Shown here piece by piece: positions 47,801-60,100 of a DNA stretch of 64,000 nt (the stretch's first letter is position 1; each line of letters begins with the position of its first letter). The position numbers and the translations under genes are program-made. The notes under the pieces are model-generated. The model did not search any database. It was not told the DNA's origin and saw nothing but the letters and a program-made list of their open reading frames with translations. The DNA is from Apostichopus japonicus (lineage: Eukaryota; Echinodermata; Holothuroidea; Aspidochirotida; Stichopodidae): assembly GCF_037975245.1 (NCBI RefSeq), contig NC_092574.1, positions 23,871,713-23,935,712 of the forward strand, in the 5' to 3' direction.

Positions 47801-50800
47801 TGTAATAAGCTTAATCTTTTGTTTTCTAAATTCTAATAAATTTTCCTTTAACATAAAATATAAACAACAGAGCAAATTTGGATGACATTCAGCACTCTCT
47901 GTCCTTGACAAATGTGTAAGATATTACAAATGTGTCATTTAGGGGCACCAACTTTTCACCATGCTACATTTGGTTTCTATTATTAGGGTAAGGAACAATA
48001 TTTCAGCTAAAGAAGGCTTGATAAAATAATCAGAATGTGGGTAGAATCAGGGTAAGGTAGAGCCAGTATGTTACCCAAAGAACGAGAGGCCAGGATCCAT
48101 AATGTCTTCTTTCTTCATGAAGCCTGTATCTCCTTGGTTTGGGTTTTGTCAACAAACATTTGCATCAATTTGGTTCTCTAAAGTTGACTTTCCCCAAGAA
48201 ATGTTTCTGAGGTCATTTGATCGTTATTTCTCTACAGCTTTGTTTCTCGAGCTGTTCTGTTTACGGATAGATCACTTAAGGAAAGTCAACAAGAAGAGGT
48301 AAGAATTACACTAACACCTAATTCAGTTTAATTTTATGACCTAGATTTTCATCGAGGTTTTTCTGAATAGTATTACTTTAATTACTTGTCAACTCGTTTA
48401 TTGTAATAGTCAATCAAATACACCGTGCTCATCTGTAAATCGCATGCACAGTGCTCATCCTGTAGCTATTTTGAAATGCTAACATTGACTCAACAGACCT
48501 CTAATGAAGGGCTAAGAATCAGGTTACCTGTTATTTCCTCCCCCCCCCCTCACATATCCTGCATACCTCTTCCTCAACGAGGGGTCTAAACCCTGCTGAT
48601 ATCTGTGACTAATTTTGGTTTGGCTGCCATGGTTTCTTGGTCAAGGCGATACCTCATAGTATGGTATAATATCATATCATTCCACTTTTATGTTCCCTCC
48701 ATGATGTTTATCATTCATTTGTGTTAAGTAATTTTGTCTCTAAACATTTGTAGCAAGTGCAAATTTATTTGTGTGATCTCTCACAACAGATCACCTTCCT
48801 CACCATTCCACCACCGAATCCCGGTGAAGAACCAGTCCGAGTCCTAGAGATAGGCAGTGCTGCTTGTGCCTCTCCCAAAGGGATATGTAAGTCATATGAT
48901 CTTCAGTTTGTTGTCATGGTAATCAACACAAAAACCCCCGCATGGGACGGTCCATTCTCATATAGATTCTTCATTGTCTCACACTACATTCACGGCATAT
49001 GTGTTATACATATATACTTATTGTTATACTTACATATTGCTATATGGTTTCAGATTATGTTTGTGAACACTTGGCATTATAAATTGCCTAATGTAAACTT
49101 TCTAAAGCTAATCTCATTTGTGGTCAAAAGAGAATTCTTTTAATATTTGTTTAATATATGACTCTCTTTCACATTGCATTGTGTTAGGTTTGAACAAAGT
49201 TGATGGTAGTTGTGAGCCTCTGATAAAGTGGGAATGAGAGTTCAAAGGTCATGCTATTTAGAATGAAAATACTTTTATGTATCCAAATATTTAATTACTG
49301 AGTACATGCTTCATGTAGTGCTCACAGAATCTATCTGCCATTATTTAATGAGATAAACCCATCAAGACAACTGTGTCCATTAAACCGACAAGACCCAAAC
49401 AGGCATCTCAGTGCCTTGTATCCATTTGTACCTTTTTAAGGGCATAGATGGCTCATTTGAAGGGCATTACAAGTTTGAAATCATCCTTGAAAATCTCTGC
49501 CAACCAGATTGACTTCAGTTTTGGTCTTTTCCTACAGTTGTTGTGCACTTGACAAGAAAGTGTATGACATGTGATGCACAAAGGGATTTGATGCCTTTTG
49601 TTAAAAGTCTTTTCCAGGATCTTGAAGGAGGTTTGTGCATCTTGTTTGGTTTTTAATTCCTCTTTTTGGAAGCGAAAAATTTTAATAGTATATTAGCTTT
49701 TCAAAGTTTTTTTGTTTTTGTTTAATGGAATTTGTAAACTTGTTGATTTTTTATTCAAACTTCAGGAGGATTTTTTTAGATACTTTAAAAGATTGTATCA
49801 TTACCAGCGAAGAATTTAAACTCATACAGCCAGTTGATGCAATAAGAAAATTACATACCTTGCTCAAAACTAATGAAATTCTCTTTTATCCATCTCCCCT
49901 TCTATAAGGAACCATTTCATCGTAAGAATCATATCACCACTCTTAAAACGAAAATGTACATTACGCTATCACTTTTTTCAACCACAAGGGGTAAAAAAAT
50001 TCCGGGTTGTCGAGGAAAATAGATCATTTTTTTAGATGTACAGAAATCATGATAATTTATGTGGGCAAATTGTTCTTGCGTTAAGTTATCGGTGTAATGT
50101 TTTCAATGAGAAATATGTTTCATGATCTGACAGAGCTGGACCAATCAAGCGAGCAGCCAAAGGTGCTTTGGTCACTGATGTTTAGTTACGAAGACAAAAC
50201 TAATTTCACGATACAAGAGTTACGGAAGGACCAACCTGAAGGGGTACATGTGACGGGAGGACCGGGGTGTTCTGTCGGGTACCAACATGCCGTCAGACAG
50301 GTATGATCAAAATAAAATAAAACTGTTAGTAAACTGCTTATCCACTAGAGAGCCTGTGTAGGAGAATGTGTAAAAGTAAGTTGGCCTGACGTTTCGATCC
50401 TAGCAGGATCTTCTTCAACGGCTAAATGACAAGTAACAGTAACAGAAGGGACAAAATCACGCACAAAATACAGACAGGTTAATGAGCATGGTGAACACAA
50501 AGAGATAGATGTAAGGGGATTAGTAGACAAGGGATGGAGGGAAGAAAGAAAGAAACCAACAGGGGAAGAGGAGAGGTAGGAGATAAACAGTGGACGGACA
50601 AAGAGAGGATTAAAGGAAGGGGGTAGGGAATAAACTGGAGAAGGACAAAGACAGAAAGGTGTGGAGAAAAAAGGGTGGAAGAGTATGATGGCGTAGCTTG
50701 TATTACCGATCTTTAAACCCAATCAGTCATGTGTCATTCTTGTCAATGCTATGGGAGAGACCTAAGATATGACACTTTGGCCCATATCTTGATGATATCT

Positions 50801-53800
50801 TGATGACACTTTGGCCCACGGTGTAAATGAGTTTCCAATCGTTTCAATGCGTGTGACGCTGTGTTTTGCATTGTGCCTCGTTCTTGCGCATATCGTCGTG
50901 CGTGTGAGTTGCGTTCTTTGTTTAAATTAGCCTGTATTCTGTTTGCTTCTGGTTTATTCTAATCAATTGATTTACAGTAACAAAAACGTTTGATGACGAT
51001 TGACGTATATTTGTTTTGTAAAGATAACGATTGATGACCATTGACGTATATTTGTTTTGTATAGGATTAAAGCCAAAAGTTTCATTCACAATATAACAGA
51101 TTACAGATCAGATCAAATCAGATTAACAGAATGACCGTCTGGAACTGATTTAAATATTTACTTAGTTCAACGATTTAATATCTGCGTTGTGTGAATTTTG
51201 GATGTGTTAAGGTTCGAAAACAAATCTCAGACTAGGAGATTACACACGGTATCTTGCTACTGGTGCTATCATTTTATTATCTTTTCATTTGCTGGGTGAG
51301 GTTTGGGGTGGAGAGGCGGGGCATGGTCTAGTTCCTTTGCCTTCTTCTGGAAGCTATTTGTGTAGATTTGTTTTCTTGACTGCAGTGACATAAAAAAACT
51401 ACCATCATGTTTAAGGCTACCTTTGAAATGGATATTGGAATGTTGATTACTCCCAAGTCTCATTTAGGATAAAATGGGCTTAATTGTGTAATGTTTATCA
51501 AAGATATCCTTGCCACAGCTGGCGCAAGATTAACAATGCATGAGATAACTCTGATAAAAGTATTGCATAATATCTGTTGTTTGTTGGCTTTTGTGTGTAC
51601 AGGCTAAGGACATATTTGAACAGATCTGCCCTGGCGAGGAGTTCCTGCCTCCTGCACCTAATCCTGAGGACATTATCTTTGAAGAACCAACTGGTGATAA
51701 CCCTGGACATGGGAAGAAGGTATTGTTAAAAGTCAATAGTGTTGTACAAGAGTAAACAAAACGGAGGTTGATAGTCAGAAAATACAAGAACAAAACAGGT
51801 GGTCAGAATTCTTGGTCAAATATATATGATGGGGGAAGAAACTTAGGGGCTTGACGGTGTCGGTTAATTGGTGATTAAGTAGCAGCACTGCAAAGAGGGG
51901 TGTGTTGGAGTACTTATCTATTCAGTAGCTACGTAGCTATGCAGTTGGAGGGTCAATCATTATTAAATGCAGGAAATGCAAAAAAAAAATAAAAACAGCT
52001 ATGAAGGAAAGGTATATAAACACTTATATGTCATTGGGGAATTTTAAAGACACTGATGTTATAGGGGCATATTTGAAAATAGTTATATAGGCTGGGATTT
52101 TGTGAAGCATGTCATAATAAACCAGCTATGAAGGAAAGGTACATAAACACATATATATCATTGGGGAATTTTAAAGACAGTGATGTAATAGGGGCGTATT
52201 GAAAATAGTTATATAGGCTGGGATTTTGTGAAGCATGTCAGGTAATCATGGATTATATTATGCTGTTTTTATTATGTTACCAGGAGATATGAAACAGTTA
52301 AAAGTTTCCAGGGATCATTCAAATTCAGTTTCATGCCGCGAAAGTGTGTATTAGCTACAGGTTGCATCGCTAAACCCACCGTTTGTGCTGAACGACAGTT
52401 TTTTTTTCCAGTTGGTTAGCTGAGTGATCAGTCCCATCTTTTTGCACAGTAGTTGAGCTGCCTATCTGTCTATTATGCAACTCATCACACAGCTAGTAGC
52501 CAAGTCACTATCATTTTTTGTGCAGTGCACATATTCTTCCACATGCTATACGGTCACAATTATAATGTAACAATAAACTTGACAATGCGAATGTTTTGTA
52601 GATTTGTACGGTGCAAATCTATCAAACTTCCACAATAATTAAAAAATATGTTTGGAAAGAAGAAAAGAATTCATATAATAAAAAATTCATAAAAAATCCT
52701 AAACTTAAAGAGTATCTAGAACCTCCACAATCTCATCTCTGCAAAATATGTGTAACTAAAACCTGCAGCAGATTAATAGCTATAATGGAGATGGTTCTAT
52801 GCACTGCACATGTTGTATGTGTAATTATAGGGTAGTATCAAACATTAGCAATCTCTTACCAGTAGTTCTAGCAAAAATGATGGGCAGTTCAAGGCAGACA
52901 TTGGCAAGGTGTGAACAAATCAACTATATCAAACTCACTTATCCCAGTCTGTTTGCAGGAGAGATAACGTTTCAGTAAGTTGAGGTCAAGAGAGCTGAAA
53001 AATGTACTAATGCAGCACATGACAGCTAATTCTGGTCATGTGCTTGCTGTTGGCAATTGCATTGTTTTTCTACCAGTACACATTATGAGCAAATACACAT
53101 GATCAGGCGAGAGACATTCGTAAGTCAAAAAGTTTGCATGATTTCCATACCTACCATAATCCCTGTATTACTGCTTTTTATGAGCAAATGTTATTTGGTT
53201 GTTTTCATAAGCCTGTAGAGTATTACAGATCTCTATTGCAATGCAAGTGAGCAACTTCAACGCAGCCAGTAGATGTTCAATGCACTTTGCATTTTGCAGC
53301 AATTGGCTCAAATTGTGAACCCAGGAATGATTTGAAAAAGGTGCCAGGTAACGAGAGATGGTTAATGAATTTAAGTAAATGTAGCTATTATTTGAAACAG
53401 ATTTATTGAAACATTTCCAATTAGCTAGAGGGATTGGTTATTAAGGTTTAGCTAAGTTAGCTAATTGGCCATGTTTGAAAGAAAGGCATTTGATTGGCTA
53501 AAAATTGTATTTGTCGCTAAATTGGCCGATTGCATCACAGGAGGAGAGAAGGGGAAGCTGACTGGGTGGAGGGGGGGCAACCCAGACCTGTCAAGAACAC
53601 CCTTCCTGGATTTAAAGGGTGTGAAGACTCACGCCAAAAGAAACGTCTGTTCCCCAGAGGTTTACTAACCCAATGGAGATTTACTCACATGGTAGTGTGG
53701 TTTATTTTAGCAAATCTAAAAAGCATTGAATGTGTCTCTACAACTTATTTATTTTACCTTCCAAGGCTGGATTTGAAGCTGAGAGTCAGGAAGAGAAAGA

Positions 53801-54029
53801 CCAACATGAAGCTATTACATCAGCTTCAGGCAGTCTACAGGAGACTGACCAATCACGATCAAGTAGTCTACCAGGGGCAGACCAATCAGAATCAAGCAGC
53901 CTACCAGGTGCTGACCAATCAGGATCAAGTAGCATATCAGGGGCTGATGATTTAACTTCAAAAGAAGAATTAAAAGAAGAATCGAAAAATGAGAGTCAAA
54001 CAAAGGGGAAAGATCACAAATCAGAGTAA
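35827..54029 (+). CDS. CHM: Rab escort protein (Rab geranylgeranyltransferase component A, CHM/CHML), complete
   Basis: Eighteen coding exons: 35827-35875, 38071-38137, 38820-38892, 39370-39521, 40548-41148, 42570-42686, 43837-43957, 44849-44964, 45805-45911, 46323-46394, 47185-47232, 47516-47569, 48238-48298, 48790-48886, 49538-49630, 50134-50300, 51603-51719, 53766-54029. All phases match, giving 791 residues (human REP-1 is 653). REP binds newly made Rab GTPases, presents them to geranylgeranyltransferase II and delivers them to membranes. It belongs to the RabGDI superfamily. Visible landmarks: [20 protein letters not shown] (residues 11-30), the YYSGEWASF block (about 41-49), [10 protein letters not shown] (about 304-313), [34 protein letters not shown] with [23 protein letters not shown] and [10 protein letters not shown] near the C-terminus. 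An upstream in-frame ATG at 35689 would add 46 residues. I prefer 35827 because MADDLP matches the family start. The extra length is an acidic linker in exon 5 and a serine-rich tail. Confidence 0.93.
36315..36818 (+). pseudogene. Penelope-like element reverse transcriptase C-terminal fragment
   Basis: The open frame covers the last part of the reverse transcriptase and the start of the linker. It actually extends upstream in the same frame to about 36210 ([18 protein letters not shown]). The C-terminal 20 or so residues of this frame are out of register. The neighbouring frame ([13 protein letters not shown]) carries the true continuation, so a frameshift lies near 36755. Confidence 0.75.
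36790..37302 (+). pseudogene. Penelope-like element GIY-YIG endonuclease, broken
   Basis: The linker and endonuclease are read from two overlapping frames. The GIY-YIG core is seen as [21 protein letters not shown] and GEHFN, ending GLNIQEGHD with a stop at 37300-37302. The disruption comes from the duplicated atcaatgtcatctatctgat segment, which repeats the NVIYLIS coding stretch out of phase. This nuclease class nicks target DNA during Penelope-like retrotransposition. Confidence 0.75.
37620..37658 (+). ncRNA. Degenerate hammerhead-ribozyme-like motif at the end of the Penelope-like element, copy 1
   Basis: The order of parts fits a minimal hammerhead: short stem I arm GCCT, core CTGAAAA (canonical CTGANGA has G at the sixth position), stem II GATCC-tgcta-GGATC, GAAA, then C-GTC and the matching stem I arm AGGC. 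One extra A lies between the core and stem II. Penelope-like elements are known to carry hammerhead motifs. The core change predicts that this copy is inactive. Confidence 0.5.
40548..41148 (+). CDS. CHM: CHM exon 5: long acidic linker exon
   Basis: A single 601-nt exon covering residues about 114-314. Except for its last 25 or so residues ([20 protein letters not shown], a conserved REP block), it is Asp/Glu/Ser/Asn-rich and low in hydrophobics, hence probably disordered. It contains an imperfect internal repeat ([12 protein letters not shown] and [12 protein letters not shown]). It occupies the place of the variable acidic insert in vertebrate REP-1 but is longer. Confidence 0.85.
42985..43170. 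repeat. AT-rich low-complexity tract with short direct repeats, CHM intron 6
   Basis: Runs of aatttaaatttaaaatttaaa-like words lie between direct copies of aacaagatacaga (near 43040, 43136 and 43157). No gene is present. Confidence 0.7.
46081..46120. repeat. Near-perfect 40-nt hairpin, CHM intron 9
   Basis: gaattcaggctacacagtg is followed, after two bases, by its inverse with one mismatch (18 of 19 paired). It is likely to extrude or to form a stable RNA stem in the intron. Function unknown. Confidence 0.6.
50357..50695 (-). mobile_element. Penelope-like element 3' end, second copy, in CHM intron 16
   Basis: On the minus strand this matches the tail of the element at 36206-37673 (about 37370-37670), including tctccacacctt, the pyrimidine-rich region and the hammerhead-like end. 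It lies in the opposite orientation to CHM and is severely 5'-truncated, with no endonuclease sequence left. The open frame at 50345-50722 is a reading of this tail and not a gene. Confidence 0.75.
50384..50423 (-). ncRNA. Degenerate hammerhead-ribozyme-like motif, copy 2
   Basis: The layout is the same as at 37620-37658: core TTGAAGA (canonical first base is C), stem II GATCC-tgcta-GGATC, GAAA, C-GTC, AGGC. The defect differs from copy 1, which has the C but lacks the G. The two copies therefore descend from a source with an intact core and decayed separately. Confidence 0.5.
51996..52241. repeat. Tandem duplication, about 127-bp unit, CHM intron 17
   Basis: Two head-to-tail copies begin cagctatgaaggaaaggta at 51996 and 52123 and run through aggctgggattttgtgaagcatgtca. 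They differ at only a few positions, so the duplication is recent. Confidence 0.85.
53616..53655. mobile_element. Partial TTAA MITE end, CHM intron 17
   Basis: TTAA (53612-53615) is followed by agggtgtgaagactcacgcc and aaaagaaacgtct, matching the left part of the MITE at 9389 and the inverse of 57138. Only this end is recognisable. Confidence 0.55.
53766..54029 (+). CDS. CHM: CHM exon 18: serine-rich repetitive C-terminal tail
   Basis: The final 87 residues follow the conserved [10 protein letters not shown] region of exon 17. Three imperfect 12-13-residue repeats of the form DQSxSSSLPGA are encoded by tandem 36-39-nt units. A lysine/glutamate-rich end ([20 protein letters not shown]) follows, then TAA at 54027-54029. 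AATAAA lies only 9 nt beyond the stop (54038-54043), with another at 54564-54569. The second is the likelier signal. Confidence 0.85.
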   Translation, partial: AGFEAESQEEKDQHEAITSASGSLQETDQSRSSSLPGADQSESSSLPGADQSGSSSISGADDLTSKEELKEESKNESQTKGKDHKSE

Positions 54030-54563
54030 TGAGGTCCAATAAAGCATTACTGCTTTTTGGTGCAATCAATTCTTTTCTTGTCTGTTGTTCATTTAAATGT
54101 TTTGTTAATATTGCGTTCCCCAAAAAGAGAATTTAAGGCATCCACAAACCAGTCTAAACATTTTTTGATATGCATTATCACATTTTGTTCTTAGACCGAC
54201 CCCAATGTGCCCTTAAGACTCAATGGCAGTTACCATGTCTCTCCCCTCTCCTACCACTTTAAGAAGTAAATCAATGTCTTGCATTGAAGGCTTTCAGAAC
54301 TTTTAACTGGAGACAACTTTCCTTGTTCTTCATGGTATCTCACTATGTCATACATAGTTTAGGGCTTTACTGATGACATTAAGCATAATCATATCTGTAC
54401 CAAAAGAATGCACCTGAAAATGTACCAACAGTAGTTCAGCTGTTGCTTAAGGTATCAACTCAAAGGGTTTCTTCATACCAAAGTCATTCCTCACTTAATT
54501 AAACTATGCATGATCTGTCCATTGTTAGATTATATATAGATATTTTGATGTATTTTTTTTAGC

Positions 54564-54569
54564 AATAAA
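54564..54569 (+). promoter_or_regulatory. Putative CHM polyadenylation signal (AATAAA)
   Basis: Canonical hexamer about 535 nt after the CHM stop codon. The alternative at 54038 would leave almost no 3' UTR. Confidence 0.4.
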
Positions 54570-54770
54570 AATGTTACAATGGGGTGGGAAGTAGGTATAA
54601 CCTCATCAGTAAATTTAAATAAAAACTTCAGCCCAAAGTTTTATATGCAAATTAGGCTAGAAATATATCAGGCATGAGACTCTTCCGCGGAAACGCGGAT
54701 TTCCGATTTTTTTTCTTCTCATTTTCGCGTTTTTTCTCGTAATTCGCGTTTTTTATTATTTTTTATTATT

Positions 54771-55945
54771 AGCTCATACCAGCATGCTGGTGTGAGCTAT
54801 TGTTACAGTGCGGCGTCTATCACTCTATCATTCTATCACTCTATCCGTCAACAATTGGTAAAACCGCTCCCACTCGCACAGTGTTTGATGGAATTTCATG
54901 AAACTTGGACACAAGGACCATTAGGTATAGGTCCATCAGAGATGGTCCGAAATTTGGGGTCAAAGGTCACCTGTGGGCCGTAATGGGCCATTTTGTGGAA
55001 ATACGCAAAATGCTTCTTCTCCTACAGATTCCATGGTACAATGTTGAGGGTTTGTCACGATAGTACTATGGTAGTTTTACCTTCAGGGTGTTCATGAATT
55101 TGAGATCAAAGATCAACTAGGGGTCCTTTGTGGCCCGGGCCGCGGCCCTATATTTTCAAATTGCTCCTGTTCATACAGTGTATGGCCAATTATAATGAAA
55201 CTTGGTCACAATGTTCCTCGGGATGAGAGTTACGAGGGGTGTTCGGAAAATTGAGGTCAAATGTCATTTAGGGGGTCATAGGGGGTCATTCTTTGTAATA
55301 TTTTCAAATATCTCAATCTCCTCAAGATTTTGATGGATCATATTCAAAGTTGAACTGATGATTGTTGGATTGTGTATGAATAAGGTGATGCCTAAAAATT
55401 TTTGGTCAAAAGTTAATTAATTACAATTAATCCCCATTGTTTAAAAAAAATCTGAGCCTTCACTTTTTGCCAAAGCTCCTTTAATTTGTCTCCCAGTCCC
55501 TGCAGTGTCTGTTTACATTTGTGGTTAAGCTCTGCAGAGGCTGTTAGTGGAATTAAAGCAGGACTGGGAGTTGTTATTAACTGTTGAACTGTAAGCATGA
55601 GAGCCCTATAGCCAATCAGCACTTGCCGATTCTTAGAAGTCTTTGAGCCTGAGGTATGTAGGCAGCTTGTGAAGTTATGTCTTGTAGGGAGTGCTTGTGA
55701 AGTTATTTCTGCTAAGGTAGAAGGAAGAAAGTTTAATAGGGTAGGTCAGTGGTATTGTATGAGAGAGTGGGTAAAATAGGATTTAAAGGGGAAAATAGGA
55801 ATTATAGCCAGTGGTGTGGCCAGGATTCTGCTAATGGAGGGGGGGGGGGGTATCCCTCATGGGCCCAAAATTGGTTTTGTGGGCCATACATTTTTAAGCT
55901 CGAAAAGGTATGAGCTTCTGCACCATTGGTGCTCTAGTTATTATT
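54771..55945. repeat. Diverged internal-repeat element with palindromic left end, downstream of CHM
   Basis: It begins with a 28-bp near-palindrome (agctcataccagcatgctgg and onward) after a run of TTATTATTA, and ends near gtgctctagttattattatta. Inside, blocks of about 120-140 bp recur with phrases such as atgaaacttgg(a/t)cacaa and a closing ggtcaaa/ggtcac (about 54870, 55030, 55165, 55320). It is non-coding, its boundaries are approximate and the class is unknown. Confidence 0.5.
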
Positions 55946-56778
55946 ATTATATATTTTATTTTTTTTTATTTTTTGCCGAACATGCTGGACTGTGAAGGGA
56001 AGGAACACCAAATTTGACCAGTGGTGGAATCAAGTAGCACAAAGCAAGCAAAAAAGCTAATGGATAAATTATACAAGCAGAAATTCCACACTTTTTTGGC
56101 AAGTTACGTGATGTGATAGATTCCATCTAGAGTCCACCATTTTGCAGCTAAGCCCTCCTTACCTGACAACAAATTTCTAAAGGGGAGGGGGACACCCCCT
56201 CCCCCAGGACGGCTATCGATAAATTTCAGATTTTTTTTCCCCGGCTCAGTCTCATCCCTGATATATACATCTGCTAAGGAAGTCATGTGGTAGGTCTTTC
56301 GTTGAGCCTTGATGCTGCTAATAATATATGAGTAATGTAATATCTGGAGGTATTTCATGCGGATGGTTTTTATGTTCTAACGCTCACGCCTATAACAGTG
56401 ATAGAAGACATGGTTAATACATTCACCATAACCCACAATGGATTTACCAATTTGTCAGTAAGAATGTCAATTTAATGAAAATTGACGAGGTGTAATATTT
56501 AAATGAGACAAACAGTCGGATTAGCATGTCAAACCCCAAACCAGAGTTACTTGTAATGGTACTGCATGCTGTAGTTTAAATCTGTGCTAGATATGCTATA
56601 ATAAAACATTAATAATAATAATTAATAAATGTTAAAAAATTTCAGAAATTTAGAAACACAATTTTGTTTTATTTCTTTGGCAGGGGTGCAATATCTATTT
56701 GTATCAGTTTGTTTTTCTTCTTTCTTTTTTGAGACATGAATCATTGCAGTAACATATCGATGTAAAGTGAGCAATTAA

Positions 56779-57138
56779 AGGCATTGAAGACTCGCCCCAA
56801 ACCGCATGCGGCCATTTGAAAAAGTTAACTTTCCGTTACTTGCAAGTGAAGTTTTGTTTGTGTCGCTACAAAGTGCGGACAGTAATGAAACGTGATACCT
56901 TGTTATCTTTTATCTAGACCTGAGATGTCCATCGCTGCTATTATATGTACACTGTGTTGTGGGTATTGACTGTAGCTAAATGTACTGACTGCACTAGTGT
57001 CTAATTACCGACGGTAGCAAGCTGTGTGTGTATTTTCTGGGATCGATGGTGGTGTCTAACACTTCTGTTACACCTCATTCGAAACTAGGTCAGATTACCG
57101 GCATGAGATGTTTCTTTGTGCTCAAGTCTTCACACCCT
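56779..57138. mobile_element. Intact TTAA-flanked MITE (360 bp)
   Basis: The ends AGGCATTGAAGACT and AGTCTTCACACCCT form an imperfect inverted repeat, flanked by TTAA at 56775-56778 and 57139-57142. It is the reverse-orientation, uninterrupted counterpart of the split copy at 9389-13189, and shows where that copy was broken. The open frame 57028-57270 crosses its end and is not a gene. Confidence 0.8.
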
Positions 57139-57142
57139 TTAA

Positions 57143-60100
57143 GGTGTTATTCAATGGATTTTTGTACTATACATCAACACTTCTCTTTGCTTTACTATAT
57201 AAACCATGCTGTGAATATTAACCTTGATGGTGTAAAAAATTGTGATGCAAAGCACAAGAGTGGATCCTGAGAGATATTTGGTAGTTTTTGCCAGTTGTCA
57301 ACAAATCTACTTATAGCTTTCAGGAAGTGCCAAAGGAGATTAATAAGGTATTCTAATTGTTAAGATCAAGCTCAGCTATTTCTCATGCATTCTGAACATG
57401 GATACTGAGGGGGTGGGGGGGTCTGATTCTGTGGGGTGGGGGGTCTGGTGGCTTATGGTTCTGTCCTGATGGAAAATGCTGGGTTGTGGGCCTCAAGGTT
57501 TGTGGGAACACAGATATATATGATTAACTTTCTTAAATTTAGGATATGAATAAGTAGCAAAGAATATATAAACTCGGGGTATTCTAGTGCTAATACGCTG
57601 GCAGCTGATCTTGTGTGAAGGTCACCTTGTAGTCCAAAACATGTAGAACACAACAGAATGGTCTCTGTGGAGGCAAAGGGGAGCAACAGTAGAGGGCATG
57701 TGAATAAACACAGCACTTCGCAGCACAGCACTTTGCAGCAAACACAGCACAGCACTTTGCACAAATTTGCAACTCACAAAGGAAATTTTAATCTTTTTAT
57801 TGAATTTACTGGAAATATTACATAACTGGTGCACTACAGTTGCGATAGGAAAATTTCCAACATGTTTCTATCTCAACTTTTTAGCAGTTTGTTTACATCA
57901 AACTTGGAATTCAGATAAACGCAAGTAGACAGAACAATGAGGTAACATGTCTAACGACTACAATCATGAAGTTGCAGAAAACAAGTGTTTAATAGTACAA
58001 ATGCAGTATTGTAGAGTACATACCTAGCTAGATAAAAAATAATGGTAAAGGCATACAGTGAACTTTTCAACCTCCCATCAGGGTCAGATATGGGTAACAC
58101 TATCAACCCAATATTTCTTTACTAAATATCAGATGCTTCCAGATTTGTCAGCAGCTCACATATGTGTGGTTGGCTCAAAACAATATTTCCTTCACAAGTA
58201 ACAGGCTTTCTCAAGATATAAATTATCTCTTGTAACATGACCTATAGTGTAAAATAACATGTTTGGTACATGTTTGGTACATACCATGGTAGCTAATAAG
58301 TTATGGTGAAGGCTTGCAGTGAACTTTTCAACTCTCTTCAAGTTCAGATATAGGTCACCCTCATTGTAACACTATCAACCCCCTTTTCTTTCTTTTTTTC
58401 CTCTTTTTTTTTATCATAAATATCAGATGCTTGTCAACTTCCAGATATGTGTGGTTGGCTTCAGACAACATTTCCTTCAAAAGTGACAGTTAAGATATAA
58501 ATGATCTCTTTTGACATTACCTATTAAAAAACAATACCATGTTTAGTGCTGGGGGAAGTTACAGTACTGCATAACACAACTCATTCTTTTAAGACAACCC
58601 ACCAAATGTTCATCTAAGACATCCATTTGACACACTACAAAACAGGTAAAGAGTGATGGTAGTAAATATTAAATGGTTAAAGTAGCAACCCCTCACCTCC
58701 CCTACCCACCCCATCCCCAACCACACCTTTATGTTAAAGTATTGATGGAAATTAATAATTTAAACAATCAGCTGATAAGCATTGTTCAAATATTTGAAAA
58801 TGAATGTTAAACCCTCCAATGTGGCATTCTTTGAAATTATTTGTAGAACATATGTATACATGATTAAACATATTTAATCAAGTGACCAGTGTAATTCAAA
58901 CAATTTGATAAATTTAAATATACATATTAAAATCATTTTTTGTATATATCTTGGTTATTTTTCTCTCATCTGTTATGTGAATTTAAGTAACTGACATATT
59001 AATACAGCAGACATATTCAATTAATTTGAGTTCCTGATTCAAACATGTTTCAAGACAATTTCCAACTAATTTTTTAATCTATGATAAATGAAAGAGAACA
59101 CAGAAACATATCCACTATACTATTAGTTCAATTGTGCCCAATGGGGGATTGCATCTGTTTAATATATGTACTGCATATAAATAATAATGGTATTATAAAG
59201 TAACTTACATTAACCATGACTATTACCGTATGAATATGCATCGGTTAATATATTTAACACCAGTATCTCATTTACCCATAATGCCTGTTCATTAATTGTA
59301 CATAAATTGATTAATAGGTAATGTAATACTATGATTTGGTGACTGCAACAACTCTTATGCTTCCCATCTGTTTAAGACCAATGATAGCCTATTACTACTA
59401 CTACATATTACATAACTTAAATATATCATATACTAGGATTAAATATCATAAAAGAATACATTGGGATAAACAAAGACTACCAAGGAATGTTACCAAATCA
59501 TAGACAACTTTTCTTGGAAGAGATCCTATTAATTTCTCAAATCTTTGGTTTAGTTGAGGTGATCAGAAAGTAAACACATAAAATAAGATCCATGTGTATA
59601 GTGAGTTAACATCAATATTTGCCTTTGTGTTTTCTCTGATATAGAACATCCCCCCCCCCCCCCCAAATGTTAAAATAGAACAAAGATGACCAAATCATAA
59701 AAAAGGCAGCAAATTTTAGTGACAACCACCATTTCATGGAAAGGATCCTATTAATTTCTCAAATCTTTGGTTTAATTGAGGTGATCAGAAAGTAAACACA
59801 TAAAATAAGATCCATGTGTATAGTGAGTTAACATCAATATTTGCCTTTATGTTTTCTCTGATATAGAACCCCCCTCCCCCCCCCCAAAGAAAAAATAGAT
59901 GACCAAATCATAAAAAAAACAGCAAATTTTAGTGACAAACCACAATTTCTTGGAAAGGATCCTATTAATTTCTCAAATCTTTGGTTTAATTGAGGTGATC
60001 ACAAAGTAAACACATAAAAATAGGATCCTTGTGTATAGTGAGTTAGCATCAATATTTGCCTTTGTGTTTTCTCTGATATAGAATTCCCCCACCCCCCCCC

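Noticed and set aside
57453..57834. Cysteine-rich minus-strand frames (KVLCCVCCKVLCC)
   Set aside because: They arise from a short gcagcacagcacttt direct repeat. There is no signal peptide or defined cysteine pattern of a known family.
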